Of a stretch of 64,000 nt of DNA, positions 43,683 through 52,049 are shown one piece after another. This stretch comes from CAVYPR01 sp963770505. Its GTDB lineage: Bacteria > Actinomycetota > Acidimicrobiia > Acidimicrobiales > RAAP-2. Where the stretch lies: NCBI GenBank assembly GCA_963770505.1, contig CAVYPR010000001.1, positions 620,001 through 684,000 on the forward strand, written 5' to 3'. The notes under the pieces were generated by a model. It had not been told where the DNA came from. It was given only the letters and a program-made list of their open reading frames with translations, and did not search any database. Every line of letters begins with the position of its first letter. Position 1 is the first letter of the stretch. The translations under genes were made by a program, and so were the position numbers.

Positions 43683-44835
43683 GTGCGGGTGGCGATGGTC
43701 TGCCCCTACAGCCTCGAGCGGCCCGGCGGGGTCCAGGGGCAGGTGACCGGGTTGGCCCGCGCCCTGCGCGGGCTCGGCCACGAGGTGGGGGTGCTGGCCC
43801 CCGGCGGCCGGCGGCCCGCCGCCGACCCCGGCGCCCCCTTCGACGGCACCCACGTGGTGGGCGCGGCGGTCGGGGTGCGGTCGAACGGCTCGGTGGCCCC
43901 GGTCTCGTTGTCGCCGGGCGCGGCGTGGCGGGCCGAGCGGCTCGTCCGCCGCCACCGCCCCGACGTCGTCCACCTCCACGAGCCGATGGCCCCGGTCCTC
44001 GGCTACGGCCTCCTCCTCACCCGCCCGGCCCCCTTGCTCGGCACCTACCACCGCTCGGGCGACAGCGCCTGGTACCGGGGGTTGCGTCCGGCGGCCGCCT
44101 GGGCCGGCCGGCGGCTCGACGTGCGCTGCTGCGTCTCGGAGGCGGCCCGGGCCACGGCGGAGGCGGCCATGGGCGGCACCTACGAGGTGCTCTTCAACGG
44201 GGTGGAGGTCGAGAGGTTCGCCTCGGCCCGGCCCTGGGCGACCGACCGCCCGACGGTGCTGTTCCTCGGTCGCCACGAGGAGCGCAAGGGGCTGGGCGTG
44301 CTGCTCGAGGCGTTCGCCGCGGTGCCCGACCCCGTGAGGCTGTGGGTGGCCGGGGACGGGCCGGACACCGAGGCGCTGCGGCGGGCCCACCCCGGGTCCG
44401 AGCGGGTCGTGTGGCTCGGGCTCCTCGACGACGACGAGGTGGCCCGGCGGTTGGCCGGGGCCCACGTGCTGTGCGCCCCCTCGCTGCGGGGCGAGTCGTT
44501 CGGCATGGTGCTCCTCGAGGGGCTGGCCGCCGGCTGCGCCGTGGTGGCCACCGACCTTCCCGGCTACCGCGACGCGGCGGCCGGCCACGCCGCGCTCGGT
44601 GCCGCCCGGCGACACCGCCGCCCTGGGGTCGGCCCTGGCCGCGGCCGTGGCCGACGCCGCTGGGGGGACCGGCGCCAGCGCCCCCGGGCGGCTGGCTGCG
44701 GGGAGGGTCCACGCCGAGAGTTGGTCGATGGACCGCCTGGCCCGGCGCTACGTGGACCTCTACCACCGGGCCGGCCACGCCCGGCGGCCCGGCCGCCGGG
44801 GGGAGACGGGGACGGGTAACCTGGGCCGGTTATGA
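43683..44835 (+). CDS. pimA: GT4 glycosyltransferase, PimA-like (single-base frameshift)
   Basis: The GTG start gives MRVAMVCPYSLERPGGVQ, the PimA opening. GT-B fold with HLHEPMAP, LGTYHRSG, FLGRHEERKG and the donor-site ESFGMVLLEGLAAG. After about residue 305 the frame breaks in CTCGGTGCC (44598-44599): reading on in the first frame gives Arg/Gly-rich noise to 44819, whereas dropping one G continues as ALVPPGDTAALGSALAAAV and ends at 44835 with a normal C-terminus of about 383 residues. That stop overlaps the next ATG (ATGA). Either the G is a sequence error or the gene is newly broken. PimA transfers mannose from GDP-mannose to phosphatidylinositol. Confidence 0.82.
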
Positions 44836-46043
44836 GCGACCAGCAACCCCCGCGACCCCCCGGTCGGGGCTCCGGCGGGGGTGGAGGGTCTTCCGGCTCG
44901 GGCGGCTCGGGCCGTGCGGGCGGCGGGAACGGCTCAGGCGGTTCAGGAAGCTCAGGCGGATCCGGCGGCTCGGGTTCGGGCCGGCGCCGGCGCTCTCGGG
45001 GGCGGTCCTCGAGCGGGCAGAGAGCCGGCGGCGACGGACGGCAGGGTTCGGGCGGGTCGTCGAACCGATCGGGCGGCCGGGGTGGCGGCGGCCAGCGCAA
45101 CCGGGGTTCGAGCGGCGGCGGCCAGCGCTCCCGCCCGGCCGGGTCGGGCGCGGGCCGCGGCGGTGGGGGAGGGGCCGATCGCCCGCGCAGCCCGTCGGCT
45201 CCGGCGGCGGCGGTGACGTCCACCGTGGTGGCGGCGGCCGAGTCGGACCGGGTGGCCGTGGCCGACCGGGAGATCAGGGCCAACCGCCGACGGGCCCACG
45301 TCCTGGCCGTCGGCGCCGGTGCGGTCCCCGGGGTGGTGGTCGGGCTCGTGCTCGGCGCCGTCGCCGGCCCGGTAGCCGGCGTCGTGGCCGCGGTGGTGGT
45401 GGCCGCCTTCGTCGCCGTCGTGGTCTCGCGGCGGGCCACCACCATGGTGCTGGGCATCGTGGGGGGGCGGCCGCTCGCCGACGACGCCGAACCTCGCCTG
45501 GTCAACCTGGTCGACGGCCTCTGCGCCACCTTCGGGGTGCCGCGGCCTCGCCTGTGGCTCGTGGAGGACCCGGTGCCCAACGTCTGCGCCCTCGGGCGCC
45601 GGCCCTCGGCCGCGGTGCTGGTGGTCACGAGCGGACTGCTCGGCCGGCTGGGGCTGATCGAGACCGAGGGGGTGGTCGCCCACGAGCTGGCCCACGTGAA
45701 GCGCCACGACACGGCCGTCTCGGAGGTGGCCGTCGCCCTCTGCTACCCGCTGGCCGGCGCCCGCGGCGCCGACGGGCTGGTCCACCGGGCGCTGGGGAGG
45801 GGCCGCGAGTACCGGGCCGACGAGGTGGCCGCGGCCACCGTGCGCTACCCCCCGGGTCTGCGCGACGCCTTGGGGACGCTGGAGGACGCGCCGGCACCGT
45901 TGGCGGGCTCGGTGTTCACCGGACGACGGTGGCGGGCCACCCGGTGGCTGTGGATCGACCCCATGGTCGGGTCCCGGGCCGACCCGGTCGAAGGGGAGCT
46001 CGACGCCACCTCGGTCCGGCGGGCGGCCCTGGCCGAGTGGTGA
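44832..46043 (+). CDS. M48-family membrane metalloprotease (HtpX-like) with long Gly/Arg/Ser tail
   Basis: 403 residues, ATG overlapping the previous stop. Residues 10-135 are a low-complexity Gly/Ser/Arg region with GRRRRSRGRSS and SGGRGGGGQR (RGG-like) repeats. Two hydrophobic helices follow (about 155-200). The catalytic zinc motif HELAH is at 284-288 (VVAHELAHVKRHD) with a later Glu in YRADEVAA, as in HtpX. HtpX-type proteases cut misfolded membrane proteins from the cytosolic side. The disordered, strongly basic N-terminal tail is unusual. Its position in the lipid operon may reflect envelope quality control. Confidence 0.85.
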   Translation: MSDQQPPRPPGRGSGGGGGSSGSGGSGRAGGGNGSGGSGSSGGSGGSGSGRRRRSRGRSSSGQRAGGDGRQGSGGSSNRSGGRGGGGQRNRGSSGGGQRSRPAGSGAGRGGGGGADRPRSPSAPAAAVTSTVVAAAESDRVAVADREIRANRRRAHVLAVGAGAVPGVVVGLVLGAVAGPVAGVVAAVVVAAFVAVVVSRRATTMVLGIVGGRPLADDAEPRLVNLVDGLCATFGVPRPRLWLVEDPVPNVCALGRRPSAAVLVVTSGLLGRLGLIETEGVVAHELAHVKRHDTAVSEVAVALCYPLAGARGADGLVHRALGRGREYRADEVAAATVRYPPGLRDALGTLEDAPAPLAGSVFTGRRWRATRWLWIDPMVGSRADPVEGELDATSVRRAALAEW

Positions 46044-46107
46044 GGCGACGGGCCGCCCCCACGGCGCACCGCTAGTCCCGTTCGCCGATTCGGGCACGCC
46101 GGGCCGG

Positions 46108-46113
46108 TAGCAT
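46108..46113 (+). promoter_or_regulatory. TAGCAT -10 box; candidate leaderless pdxS start
   Basis: TAGCAT ends six bases before the pdxS ATG at 46120. There is no ribosome binding site at the usual place. Confidence 0.45.
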
Positions 46114-46119
46114 GGGTCC

Positions 46120-47022
46120 ATGAGCCGGCCGTCGGAGGGAACAACGCGCCAGACCGGCACCTTCACGGTCAAGCGCGGCCTGGCCGACATGCTGCGCGGC
46201 GGCGTGATCATGGACGTGGTCGACGCCGGGCAGGCCAAGGTGGCCGAAGACGCCGGTGCGGTGGCCGTCATGGCCCTCGAGCGGGTGCCGGCCGACATCC
46301 GCCGCGACGGCGGGGTGGCCCGCATGAGCGACCCCGCCCTCATCGAGGGCATCAAGCAGGCGGTGACCGTGCCGGTCATGGCCAAGGCCCGCATCGGCCA
46401 CTTCGCCGAGGCCCAGGTCCTCGAGTCGCTCGGCGTCGACTACGTCGACGAGAGCGAGGTCCTCACCCCGGCCGACGAGGCCCATCACATCGACAAGTGG
46501 GCGTTCACCGTGCCCTTCGTCTGCGGGGCCACCAATCTCGGCGAGGCCCTCCGACGGATTTCGGAGGGCGCCGCGATGATCCGCTCCAAGGGCGAGGCCG
46601 GCACCGGCAACATCGTCGAGGCCGTCCGTCACCTCCGCTCCATCGTGGGCGACATCGGGGCCATCACCCAGGCCGACGGGGCCGAGCTCTACCGCTGGGC
46701 CAAGGAGCTGGCCGCGCCGATCGGCCTCGTCCAGGAGATCGCCCGGACCGGGGCCCTGCCCGTGCCGCTGTTCTGCGCCGGCGGCATCGCCACCCCGGCC
46801 GACGCCTCGCTGGTGATGCAGCTGGGGGCCCAGGCGGTCTTCGTGGGCTCGGGGATCTTCAAGAGCGACGACCCGGCCCGCATGGCCCGGGCGATCGTGG
46901 AGGCCACCACCCACTTCGCCGACGCCGACCACGTGGCCAAGGTGAGCACGGGGCTGGGCGAGGCGATGCGCGGCCAGGAGATCTCCGGCCTCGCGGAGCG
47001 GCTCGCCGACCGCGGCTGGTAG
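46120..47022 (+). CDS. pdxS: Pyridoxal 5'-phosphate synthase subunit PdxS
   Basis: 300 residues, the usual length. VKRGLADMLRGGVIMDVV opens the barrel; the two active-site lysines are in VPVMAKARIGHF and MIRSKGEAGTGN, and the phosphate loop FCAGGIATPADASL is present. PdxS builds PLP from ribose 5-phosphate, glyceraldehyde 3-phosphate and ammonia delivered by PdxT, the next gene. Twelve PdxS and twelve PdxT form the complex in known cases. Confidence 0.97.
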   Translation: MSRPSEGTTRQTGTFTVKRGLADMLRGGVIMDVVDAGQAKVAEDAGAVAVMALERVPADIRRDGGVARMSDPALIEGIKQAVTVPVMAKARIGHFAEAQVLESLGVDYVDESEVLTPADEAHHIDKWAFTVPFVCGATNLGEALRRISEGAAMIRSKGEAGTGNIVEAVRHLRSIVGDIGAITQADGAELYRWAKELAAPIGLVQEIARTGALPVPLFCAGGIATPADASLVMQLGAQAVFVGSGIFKSDDPARMARAIVEATTHFADADHVAKVSTGLGEAMRGQEISGLAERLADRGW

Positions 47023-47040
47023 CGGCGCGCCCCGCACGCG

Positions 47041-47673
47041 GTGACCATCGGCATCCTGGCCCTGCAGGGCGACGTGCGCGAGCACGCCGCCGCCTTCGCC
47101 GACCTGGGTGTCGCCACCACCACGGTGCAACGGCCCGCCGACCTCGCGGGGCTGGACGGCATCGTCCTGCCCGGCGGCGAGTCCACCACGCTGTCGCTGC
47201 TGCTCGAGTCCTCCGGGCTCTTCGACCCTTTGGCCGACGAGCTGGCCGGCGGCCTGCCGGCCTTCGGCACCTGCGCCGGCATGGTGCTCCTGGCGCGCAC
47301 CGTCCTCGGCGGCCGCCCCGACCAGCGGTCGTTCGGGCTGCTCGACTGCTCGGTCCGCCGCAACGGCTACGGCCGTCAGCGGTACTCCTTCGAGTGCGAG
47401 GTGGACTGCCCCGGCGTGGTGGCGGCCATGGAGGAGGCGGGGGTGGCCGGCCCCGACGCCGCCGGACCGACCATGCCGGCGGTGTTCATCCGGGCCCCGG
47501 TGGTCGAGTCCCCCGGGCCCGCGGTCGAGGTGCTGGCCACCCTGGGCGCCGAGCAGCCGGTGGTCTGCCGGCAGGGTTCCGCGCTGGCCAGCTCCTTCCA
47601 CCCCGAGCTGACCGCCGACCGGCGGCTCCACCGGTTGTTCGCGGCCATGGCCGGCCAGCCGGTGGCGGGGTAA
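47041..47673 (+). CDS. pdxT: Pyridoxal 5'-phosphate synthase glutaminase subunit PdxT
   Basis: 210 residues, GTG start 18 bp after pdxS. Class I-like glutaminase: LALQGDVREH, LPGGESTT, nucleophile Cys in FGTCAGMVLL and the His-Glu pair in SSFHPELT. It frees ammonia from glutamine for PdxS. Length is slightly above average because of an insertion near EAGVAGPDAAGPT. Confidence 0.96.
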   Translation: MTIGILALQGDVREHAAAFADLGVATTTVQRPADLAGLDGIVLPGGESTTLSLLLESSGLFDPLADELAGGLPAFGTCAGMVLLARTVLGGRPDQRSFGLLDCSVRRNGYGRQRYSFECEVDCPGVVAAMEEAGVAGPDAAGPTMPAVFIRAPVVESPGPAVEVLATLGAEQPVVCRQGSALASSFHPELTADRRLHRLFAAMAGQPVAG

Positions 47674-47722
47674 CGGCCGGCCGGTCGGCGGTCGTGCCGG
47701 GCGGTCGGAGGCCACGAAGCCC

Positions 47723-48484
47723 CTACCCGGCGCAGCCCTTCACCCCGGCGGTCCCGGCGCTCACGCCGGCCGACCCCGCGCTCGATCCGAGCGAGACCGT
47801 GGTGTCGAGCGACACCGGGACCGGCGCCGACGGCGGGACCCCCGGCAGGCTCTGGCACGAGGCGGCGCCCGTCCCCGACCCTGTCGACGACGGGAGGTCG
47901 GGGAGGGGGAGGGCCGACGCCGGTGTCGAGATCCCCGGCAACGACGACGCCGACGGCAGTGACGGGAGCGAGGGCGCCGTCGGCGCCGACGGGAGCGACG
48001 GAGCAGCCGGCAACGAGGGAGCTCCGCCCGACGGGGTGACCGAGCCCGATGCCGAGGCGGTCGCGCCGCCGCCCGACCCACTGGCCGACAGCGCTCCCCC
48101 CGAGGTCCCGACGGCCCCGTCAAGCGTGGAGCCGGTCCCCGTGGCCCCCGGCAGCGACCCACCGCCGGGGAGCCCCGTCGACCCCGTGCCCGGCGGGGCG
48201 GGTGCGCCGGGCACGGGGATCGACGGGAACGCTGTGAGCGGCAACGACGGCAGGCTGGTCGAGGGGAGGGACGGCGCGCTGGCCGGGGTCACCGCCGTGC
48301 TCGCACCCAGGCCCCCGAGCAGCGCGCCGCCCACCGCGCAGGTGACGGCACCCAGCGCCACGGCCAACAGCCGCAGGTGACGTCGCGCCGCCCGGCGCAG
48401 CCAGGCCCCGGCGGCGCCCGGCCCGGTTGAGGCTCCCTTCGAGGCGGCCTGGTGCCCATGGTGGGATCGGTGAGGGTGGTACAC
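47723..48484 (-). CDS. Exported Ser/Pro/Leu low-complexity protein (SLPS repeats)
   Basis: 253 residues from GTG 48484, which has GAAAGGAA seven bases upstream. The N-terminus is His-rich (MYHPHRSHHGHQ), then basic (WLRRAARRHLR), then one hydrophobic helix (about 38-60), so it is either exported or membrane-anchored with the rest outside. The remainder is Ser/Pro/Ala/Gly/Leu-rich with many SLPS, APSLPS and LPGG units, no domain recognised. Two C-terminal Cys (AASCQ and VKGCAG) could form a disulfide. Likely a wall-associated linker-like protein; function unknown. Confidence 0.6.
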   Translation of the reverse strand: MYHPHRSHHGHQAASKGASTGPGAAGAWLRRAARRHLRLLAVALGAVTCAVGGALLGGLGASTAVTPASAPSLPSTSLPSLPLTAFPSIPVPGAPAPPGTGSTGLPGGGSLPGATGTGSTLDGAVGTSGGALSASGSGGGATASASGSVTPSGGAPSLPAAPSLPSAPTAPSLPSLPSASSLPGISTPASALPLPDLPSSTGSGTGAASCQSLPGVPPSAPVPVSLDTTVSLGSSAGSAGVSAGTAGVKGCAG

Positions 48485-48897
48485 GGTGCTGTTCCTTTCA
48501 TGGCTCGTCGATGTCCGAGGGGTGGCGAGGTCGCCCGGTGCGTCGGAGCCCCCGGGCAAACGGTGTCCGTCGCGCCCTCTTCCACCGGTGCCGTGAGCCC
48601 GAGGGACGCGATGCGCAGCAGGCCGTCGGGCTGGACGCTGCGGTCGGCCACGACCGCGCACGGGCCCGGCCGGTGCAGGCCGGCGGTGCGCAGGATGGAC
48701 GAGCGCTCGGTGGCCACCAGCGCCGCCGCAGTGCGGCGAGCGTGCGACGGCCAGCCGACGGGGTAGACGGCCACGGCGAAGGCCCCCCAGGGCGGCGTCA
48801 CCCCGACCACGGTGGCCGCCGACCCCGCTGCGCCCGACCGACGGGGGGAGGACCACGATGCGGCGTCCGGAGGGCGCTCCGGTCGCGCCGCCCGCAT
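48289..48897 (-). CDS. Uncharacterised protein, C-terminal end uncertain
   Basis: An ATG at 48897 follows GGGGGGAGG with good spacing. The first 120 or so residues have normal composition and strong G/C third positions (VVGVTPPWGAFAVAVYPVGW, RTAAALVATERSSILR). Beyond about 48500 the frame overlaps the next gene for 195 bp and turns Arg/Pro-rich, so the true end is probably earlier; in another frame a TGA lies near 48497, just ahead of the next ribosome binding site, which would fit a missed single-base indel. No family recognised. Confidence 0.35.
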   Translation of the reverse strand: MRAARPERPPDAASWSSPRRSGAAGSAATVVGVTPPWGAFAVAVYPVGWPSHARRTAAALVATERSSILRTAGLHRPGPCAVVADRSVQPDGLLRIASLGLTAPVEEGATDTVCPGAPTHRATSPPLGHRRAMKGTAPCTTLTDPTMGTRPPRREPQPGRAPPGPGCAGRRDVTCGCWPWRWVPSPARWAARCSGAWVRARR

Positions 48898-49214
48898 CGC
48901 GGCCTCCCCCCGACCCTCACCGGGTGAGCCGAGCACGGTCGGCCGACCCGGGGGGAGCGGGGGAGCTCCCCGGGCGCGCGCCCGGCGTGAGCTCCCCGGT
49001 GGCCTGGGACCCAGCCGCCGTCGGGCTGCCGGCGGCCGACGACGTCCCCCGGTGAGCGCGGTCCGGGCATCGAGGTCTTGAGGGCCACCCCCGACGACGG
49101 CAACGAGGAGGCGCCGGCCGTTGTGGCGCCGGAGGTGGGCGCAGCCGCCGGTGCACCGCCGGCCACCGTCGAGGCTGTCACGGCGATCGCTCCCGCAGCC
49201 CCTCGGATCCTCAC
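48798..49214 (-). CDS. Possible small exported protein, frame doubtful
   Basis: GTG 49214 with GGAGG upstream begins a plausible signal peptide (MRIRGAAGAIAVTASTVAGG) followed by an Ala/Ser/Thr-rich linker. After about residue 50 this frame becomes Arg/Gly-rich; a neighbouring frame instead gives a Ser/Ala/Gly linker (GTSSAAGSPTAAGSQATGE) ending at 48917, right before the ribosome binding site of the next gene. A short exported protein with a frameshift is the likely reading, but I cannot prove it. Confidence 0.25.
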   Translation of the reverse strand: MRIRGAAGAIAVTASTVAGGAPAAAPTSGATTAGASSLPSSGVALKTSMPGPRSPGDVVGRRQPDGGWVPGHRGAHAGRAPGELPRSPRVGRPCSAHPVRVGGRPRCGRRDRSALRTPHRGPPPVGRAQRGRRPPWSG

Positions 49215-49344
49215 TCGACATCCTCCAGCTCTCCGACCCGGCCGGTCACTCCCGGCCTGTCAGACCTGTGCGTCCTCGCCCGACTCCCTTCGCTTCGAGG
49301 AACGGGGCAGAGGGGCCGATCTTTCGCTCGAGGGGGCGAATGCG

Positions 49345-49372
49345 AAAAAAACCGTCGCCATCAGGGGCGACG
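49345..49372 (-). terminator. Intrinsic terminator or attenuator on the minus strand
   Basis: On the minus strand, a 7-bp stem CGTCGCC / GGCGACG with a six-base loop is followed by G and seven T residues (T tract at 49351-49345). This is the only canonical hairpin-plus-T-run seen in the window. It lies upstream of the minus-strand gene at 49214, so it would act on a leader transcript (attenuation) or stop antisense transcription coming from yebC. Confidence 0.55.
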
Positions 49373-49463
49373 TCACGCCGCCCGGCGCGCCGCGTCCGCG
49401 GTCCCACCGGGCCGAGGGGGCGAGCGCGCCGCCTGCGGACCCCGAGCATCAGGCGGCCGCGGG

Positions 49464-49469
49464 TAGCAT
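49464..49469 (+). promoter_or_regulatory. TAGCAT -10 box for yebC
   Basis: TAGCAT, identical to the pdxS box, 49 bp before the yebC ATG; the start has its own GAAAGGG ribosome binding site, so this transcript would have a normal leader. The rest of the 49215-49518 gap holds the minus-strand terminator and nothing else recognisable. Confidence 0.4.
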
Positions 49470-49518
49470 CACCGGGTCGGGCCCGCGCCCCAGGGGCGCC
49501 CCGCGAGAAAGGGTTTCC

Positions 49519-50271
49519 ATGTCGGGTCACTCGAAGTGGGCCAGCATCAAGCACAAGAAGGGGGCGGCCGACCAGGCGCGCTCGAAGGTCTTCGCCAAGC
49601 TCATCCGCCAGCTGGAGGTCACGGCCCGCGACGGCGGCAGCAGCGATCCCGAGACCAACGCCTCGCTGCGCACCGTCTACCAAAAGGCGCGCGACGCCTC
49701 GGTGCCGATGGACACCATCGAGCGGGCCATCAAGCGGGGGTCGGGCGAGCTCGAAGGGGTCCGCTACGAGCCGGCGAACTACGAGGGGTACGCGCCGGGC
49801 GGGGTGGCCGTCATCGTCGAGACCCTCACCGACAACCGCAACCGCACGGCGGCCGAGATCCGCAACCTGTTCAACCGCAACGGCGGGTCGATGGCCGAAC
49901 CCGGTGCCGTCAGCTGGCAGTTCGAGCGCAAGGGCGTCCTCGAGCTCGACCGGTCGCTGGACGAGGACAAGATCATGGAGGTGGCGGTCGACGCCGGCGC
50001 CGAGGACCTGTCCGACGGCGGGGACCGTTGGGTCCTCACCTCGGCCCCCCACGACCTGGCCGCCGTGCGCGACGCCCTGGTCGAGGCGGGCATCACCCCG
50101 ACCTCGGCCGAGCTCACCCTCGAGTCCACGACCTCGGTCGCCGTCACCGACGAGAACGAGGCCAAGAAGGTGCTGCGCCTGCTCGAGATGATCGACGACC
50201 ACGACGACGTCCAGGCGGTCCACGCCAACTACGACATCCCCGACGAGGTGCTCGCGGGCTTCGACGGCTGA
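49519..50271 (+). CDS. yebC: YebC/PmpR family protein (TACO1-like)
   Basis: 250 residues from ATG with GAAAGGG nearby. The opening SGHSKWASIKHKKGAADQ and the central YEGYAPGGVAVIVE, TDNRNRTAAEIR and FNRNGGSM are diagnostic. Formerly called a transcriptional regulator, YebC is now linked to translation of proline-rich stalling motifs. Position ahead of ruvC is common in actinobacteria. A membrane glycosyltransferase gene is inserted between yebC and ruvC here. Confidence 0.96.
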   Translation: MSGHSKWASIKHKKGAADQARSKVFAKLIRQLEVTARDGGSSDPETNASLRTVYQKARDASVPMDTIERAIKRGSGELEGVRYEPANYEGYAPGGVAVIVETLTDNRNRTAAEIRNLFNRNGGSMAEPGAVSWQFERKGVLELDRSLDEDKIMEVAVDAGAEDLSDGGDRWVLTSAPHDLAAVRDALVEAGITPTSAELTLESTTSVAVTDENEAKKVLRLLEMIDDHDDVQAVHANYDIPDEVLAGFDG

Positions 50272-50273
50272 CC

Positions 50274-52007
50274 GTGGACCCGTCGGCGGCGGGTCCGGCG
50301 GCGCAGGTGGCGACGGCACCCGCGCCCCGGCGGGCACCGCGCCGTGCCTCCTGGCTCACCGGCGCGGCCGTCCTGGCGGTGGTGGCCGCCTACGGGTTCG
50401 CGCTGCGGGCCTGGCTGGTGGCCCACTCGCCCCTCGACAGCGATCAGGCCGTCGTCGGCCTCATGGCCAAGGCCGCGCTGGCCGGCCACTTCTCCACCTT
50501 CTACTGGGGCCAGGCCTACGGCGGGGCCGAGCCCTACCTGGCGGCCCCGATCGTGTGGGCGACGCACGGCAGCCCCTTCGCGCTCGACGCCACGGCAGCG
50601 CTCCTGTCGGCCGTGGCGGCCGTGGTGGTCGGCGCGGTGGTGGCCGAGGCCACCGGACGGCGGTTCGCCGGCGCCGCGGCGGGAACGCTGGCCTGGGTCT
50701 GGCCCTACGCGGTGGTGTGGAACTCGCTGCGCGAGACCGGGTTCCGGGGCGTCAACGTGGTCTGCGGCCTGGTGATGGTGTACGCCGCCGTGCGCATCGG
50801 GCTCGGCGGCAACCGGTGGCGCAACGGGGTCGTCCTCGGCCTGGCCGCCGGCGTGGGGTGGTGGTCCTCGCCGGAGATCGCCTACTTCGCCCTGCCGACC
50901 GCCGTCGTGCTCGTGGCCTCCTGGGAGCGGCTCTTCGCCGGGGGGAGGCGGTGGGCGGGCCCGTGGCGGCCCGGCCCGATCCTGGCCGCCCTGGCGGCGG
51001 CGGTGGTGGGGGCGCTCCCGTGGCTCTACACCAACGTCGGCACCTCCTTCGCCTCGCTGCGCACCTCGTCCCTCCCCACCTACATGGGGATCGGCTACGC
51101 GGGCCGGCTGTCGGTCTTCTTCCGGGCGATGCTGCCGGTGCAGCTCGGGGTGCGCTCAGTCCCCGGGCGCCAGTGGGCGGTGGGGCCGGTGGCCGGCCCC
51201 GTCCTCTACGGCGCGCTCCTCGTGGTGGTGGCCGCCTCGGTGGTGCGGGCGGCGGTGGCGGCCCGGCACGGGCGGCGGGCGGCACCGGCCCTGGCCGCGG
51301 CGGCCGGCGTGGTCGTCTTCCCCTTCCTCTACGCGGCGGTGCCCTCCAGCGGGTACTGGATGGACGGGCGGTACGGGGTGGCCCTCCCGTTGCTGGTCGT
51401 CTTGCTGGTGGCCACGGCGTGGGTCGGGGTCCCCGCCGAGAGGGGCGAGGCGGCGCGGGCACCCCGGGCCGCGCACGCCTCGCCGCGCCGGGGGTTCGAG
51501 ACGGCCCGGGTGGCGGTCCTGTGCGCGGCGGTGGTGGCCGGGGCGGGGCTGACCGTGGTCACGGCCTCGGCCGCCGGGGTCCCGGTCCGACCGCGGGCCT
51601 TCTTCACCGGGTGGTCCGACCCCGAGCAGCCGATGCGCGCCGCCGGCGGGGCCCTGGTGGACGCCGGCTTGCACGACGCCTACGCCAGCTACTGGGTCGC
51701 CTACGTCCTCGACGACCTGTACCCCGGGCGACTGGCGGTGAGCCCCTCCTACCTCGACGTGGTGCGCTGGCCGGCCGAGGCCGGGGCCGTGCGGCGGGCG
51801 CCGGACCCGGTGTGGCTGTTCGCGGCCCCCGGCCAGGCGCTCGGGGCGGCCCGGGCCGTGGGCAACCCCGAGCCCGGGCCGGGCAACTACACCGAGCACG
51901 ACTTCGAGTCGCTGCTGGCGGCCCAGGGCGTCGGCTACCGCGTCGTGCACCTCGGGGTCCTCGACGCGGTGGTGCCGGACCGCCGCGTGACCCTGCCCAG
52001 GCCCTGA
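50274..52007 (+). CDS. Multi-pass membrane glycosyltransferase (GT-C, PMT-like)
   Basis: 577 residues, GTG two bases after yebC. About ten hydrophobic helices. The first outer loop carries SPLDSDQAVVGLMAKAAL and FYWGQAYGGAEPYL, an acidic pair with the layout of GT-C enzymes that use polyprenyl-phosphate sugars (dolichyl-phosphate-mannose mannosyltransferase family). The C-terminal 150 residues form a soluble outer domain (DAGLHDAYASYWVAY, YTEHDFESLL). It could glycosylate exported proteins or wall glycans. Donor and acceptor unknown. Confidence 0.75.
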   Translation: MDPSAAGPAAQVATAPAPRRAPRRASWLTGAAVLAVVAAYGFALRAWLVAHSPLDSDQAVVGLMAKAALAGHFSTFYWGQAYGGAEPYLAAPIVWATHGSPFALDATAALLSAVAAVVVGAVVAEATGRRFAGAAAGTLAWVWPYAVVWNSLRETGFRGVNVVCGLVMVYAAVRIGLGGNRWRNGVVLGLAAGVGWWSSPEIAYFALPTAVVLVASWERLFAGGRRWAGPWRPGPILAALAAAVVGALPWLYTNVGTSFASLRTSSLPTYMGIGYAGRLSVFFRAMLPVQLGVRSVPGRQWAVGPVAGPVLYGALLVVVAASVVRAAVAARHGRRAAPALAAAAGVVVFPFLYAAVPSSGYWMDGRYGVALPLLVVLLVATAWVGVPAERGEAARAPRAAHASPRRGFETARVAVLCAAVVAGAGLTVVTASAAGVPVRPRAFFTGWSDPEQPMRAAGGALVDAGLHDAYASYWVAYVLDDLYPGRLAVSPSYLDVVRWPAEAGAVRRAPDPVWLFAAPGQALGAARAVGNPEPGPGNYTEHDFESLLAAQGVGYRVVHLGVLDAVVPDRRVTLPRP

Positions 52008-52036
52008 GGGTCCCCGCCTGCGGCGGCCGGCCGCGC

Positions 52037-52042
52037 TAATGT
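52037..52042 (+). promoter_or_regulatory. TAATGT -10 box; candidate leaderless ruvC start
   Basis: TAATGT ends seven bases before the ruvC ATG at 52050, with no ribosome binding site in between. Confidence 0.4.
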
Positions 52043-52049
52043 CGAACGC

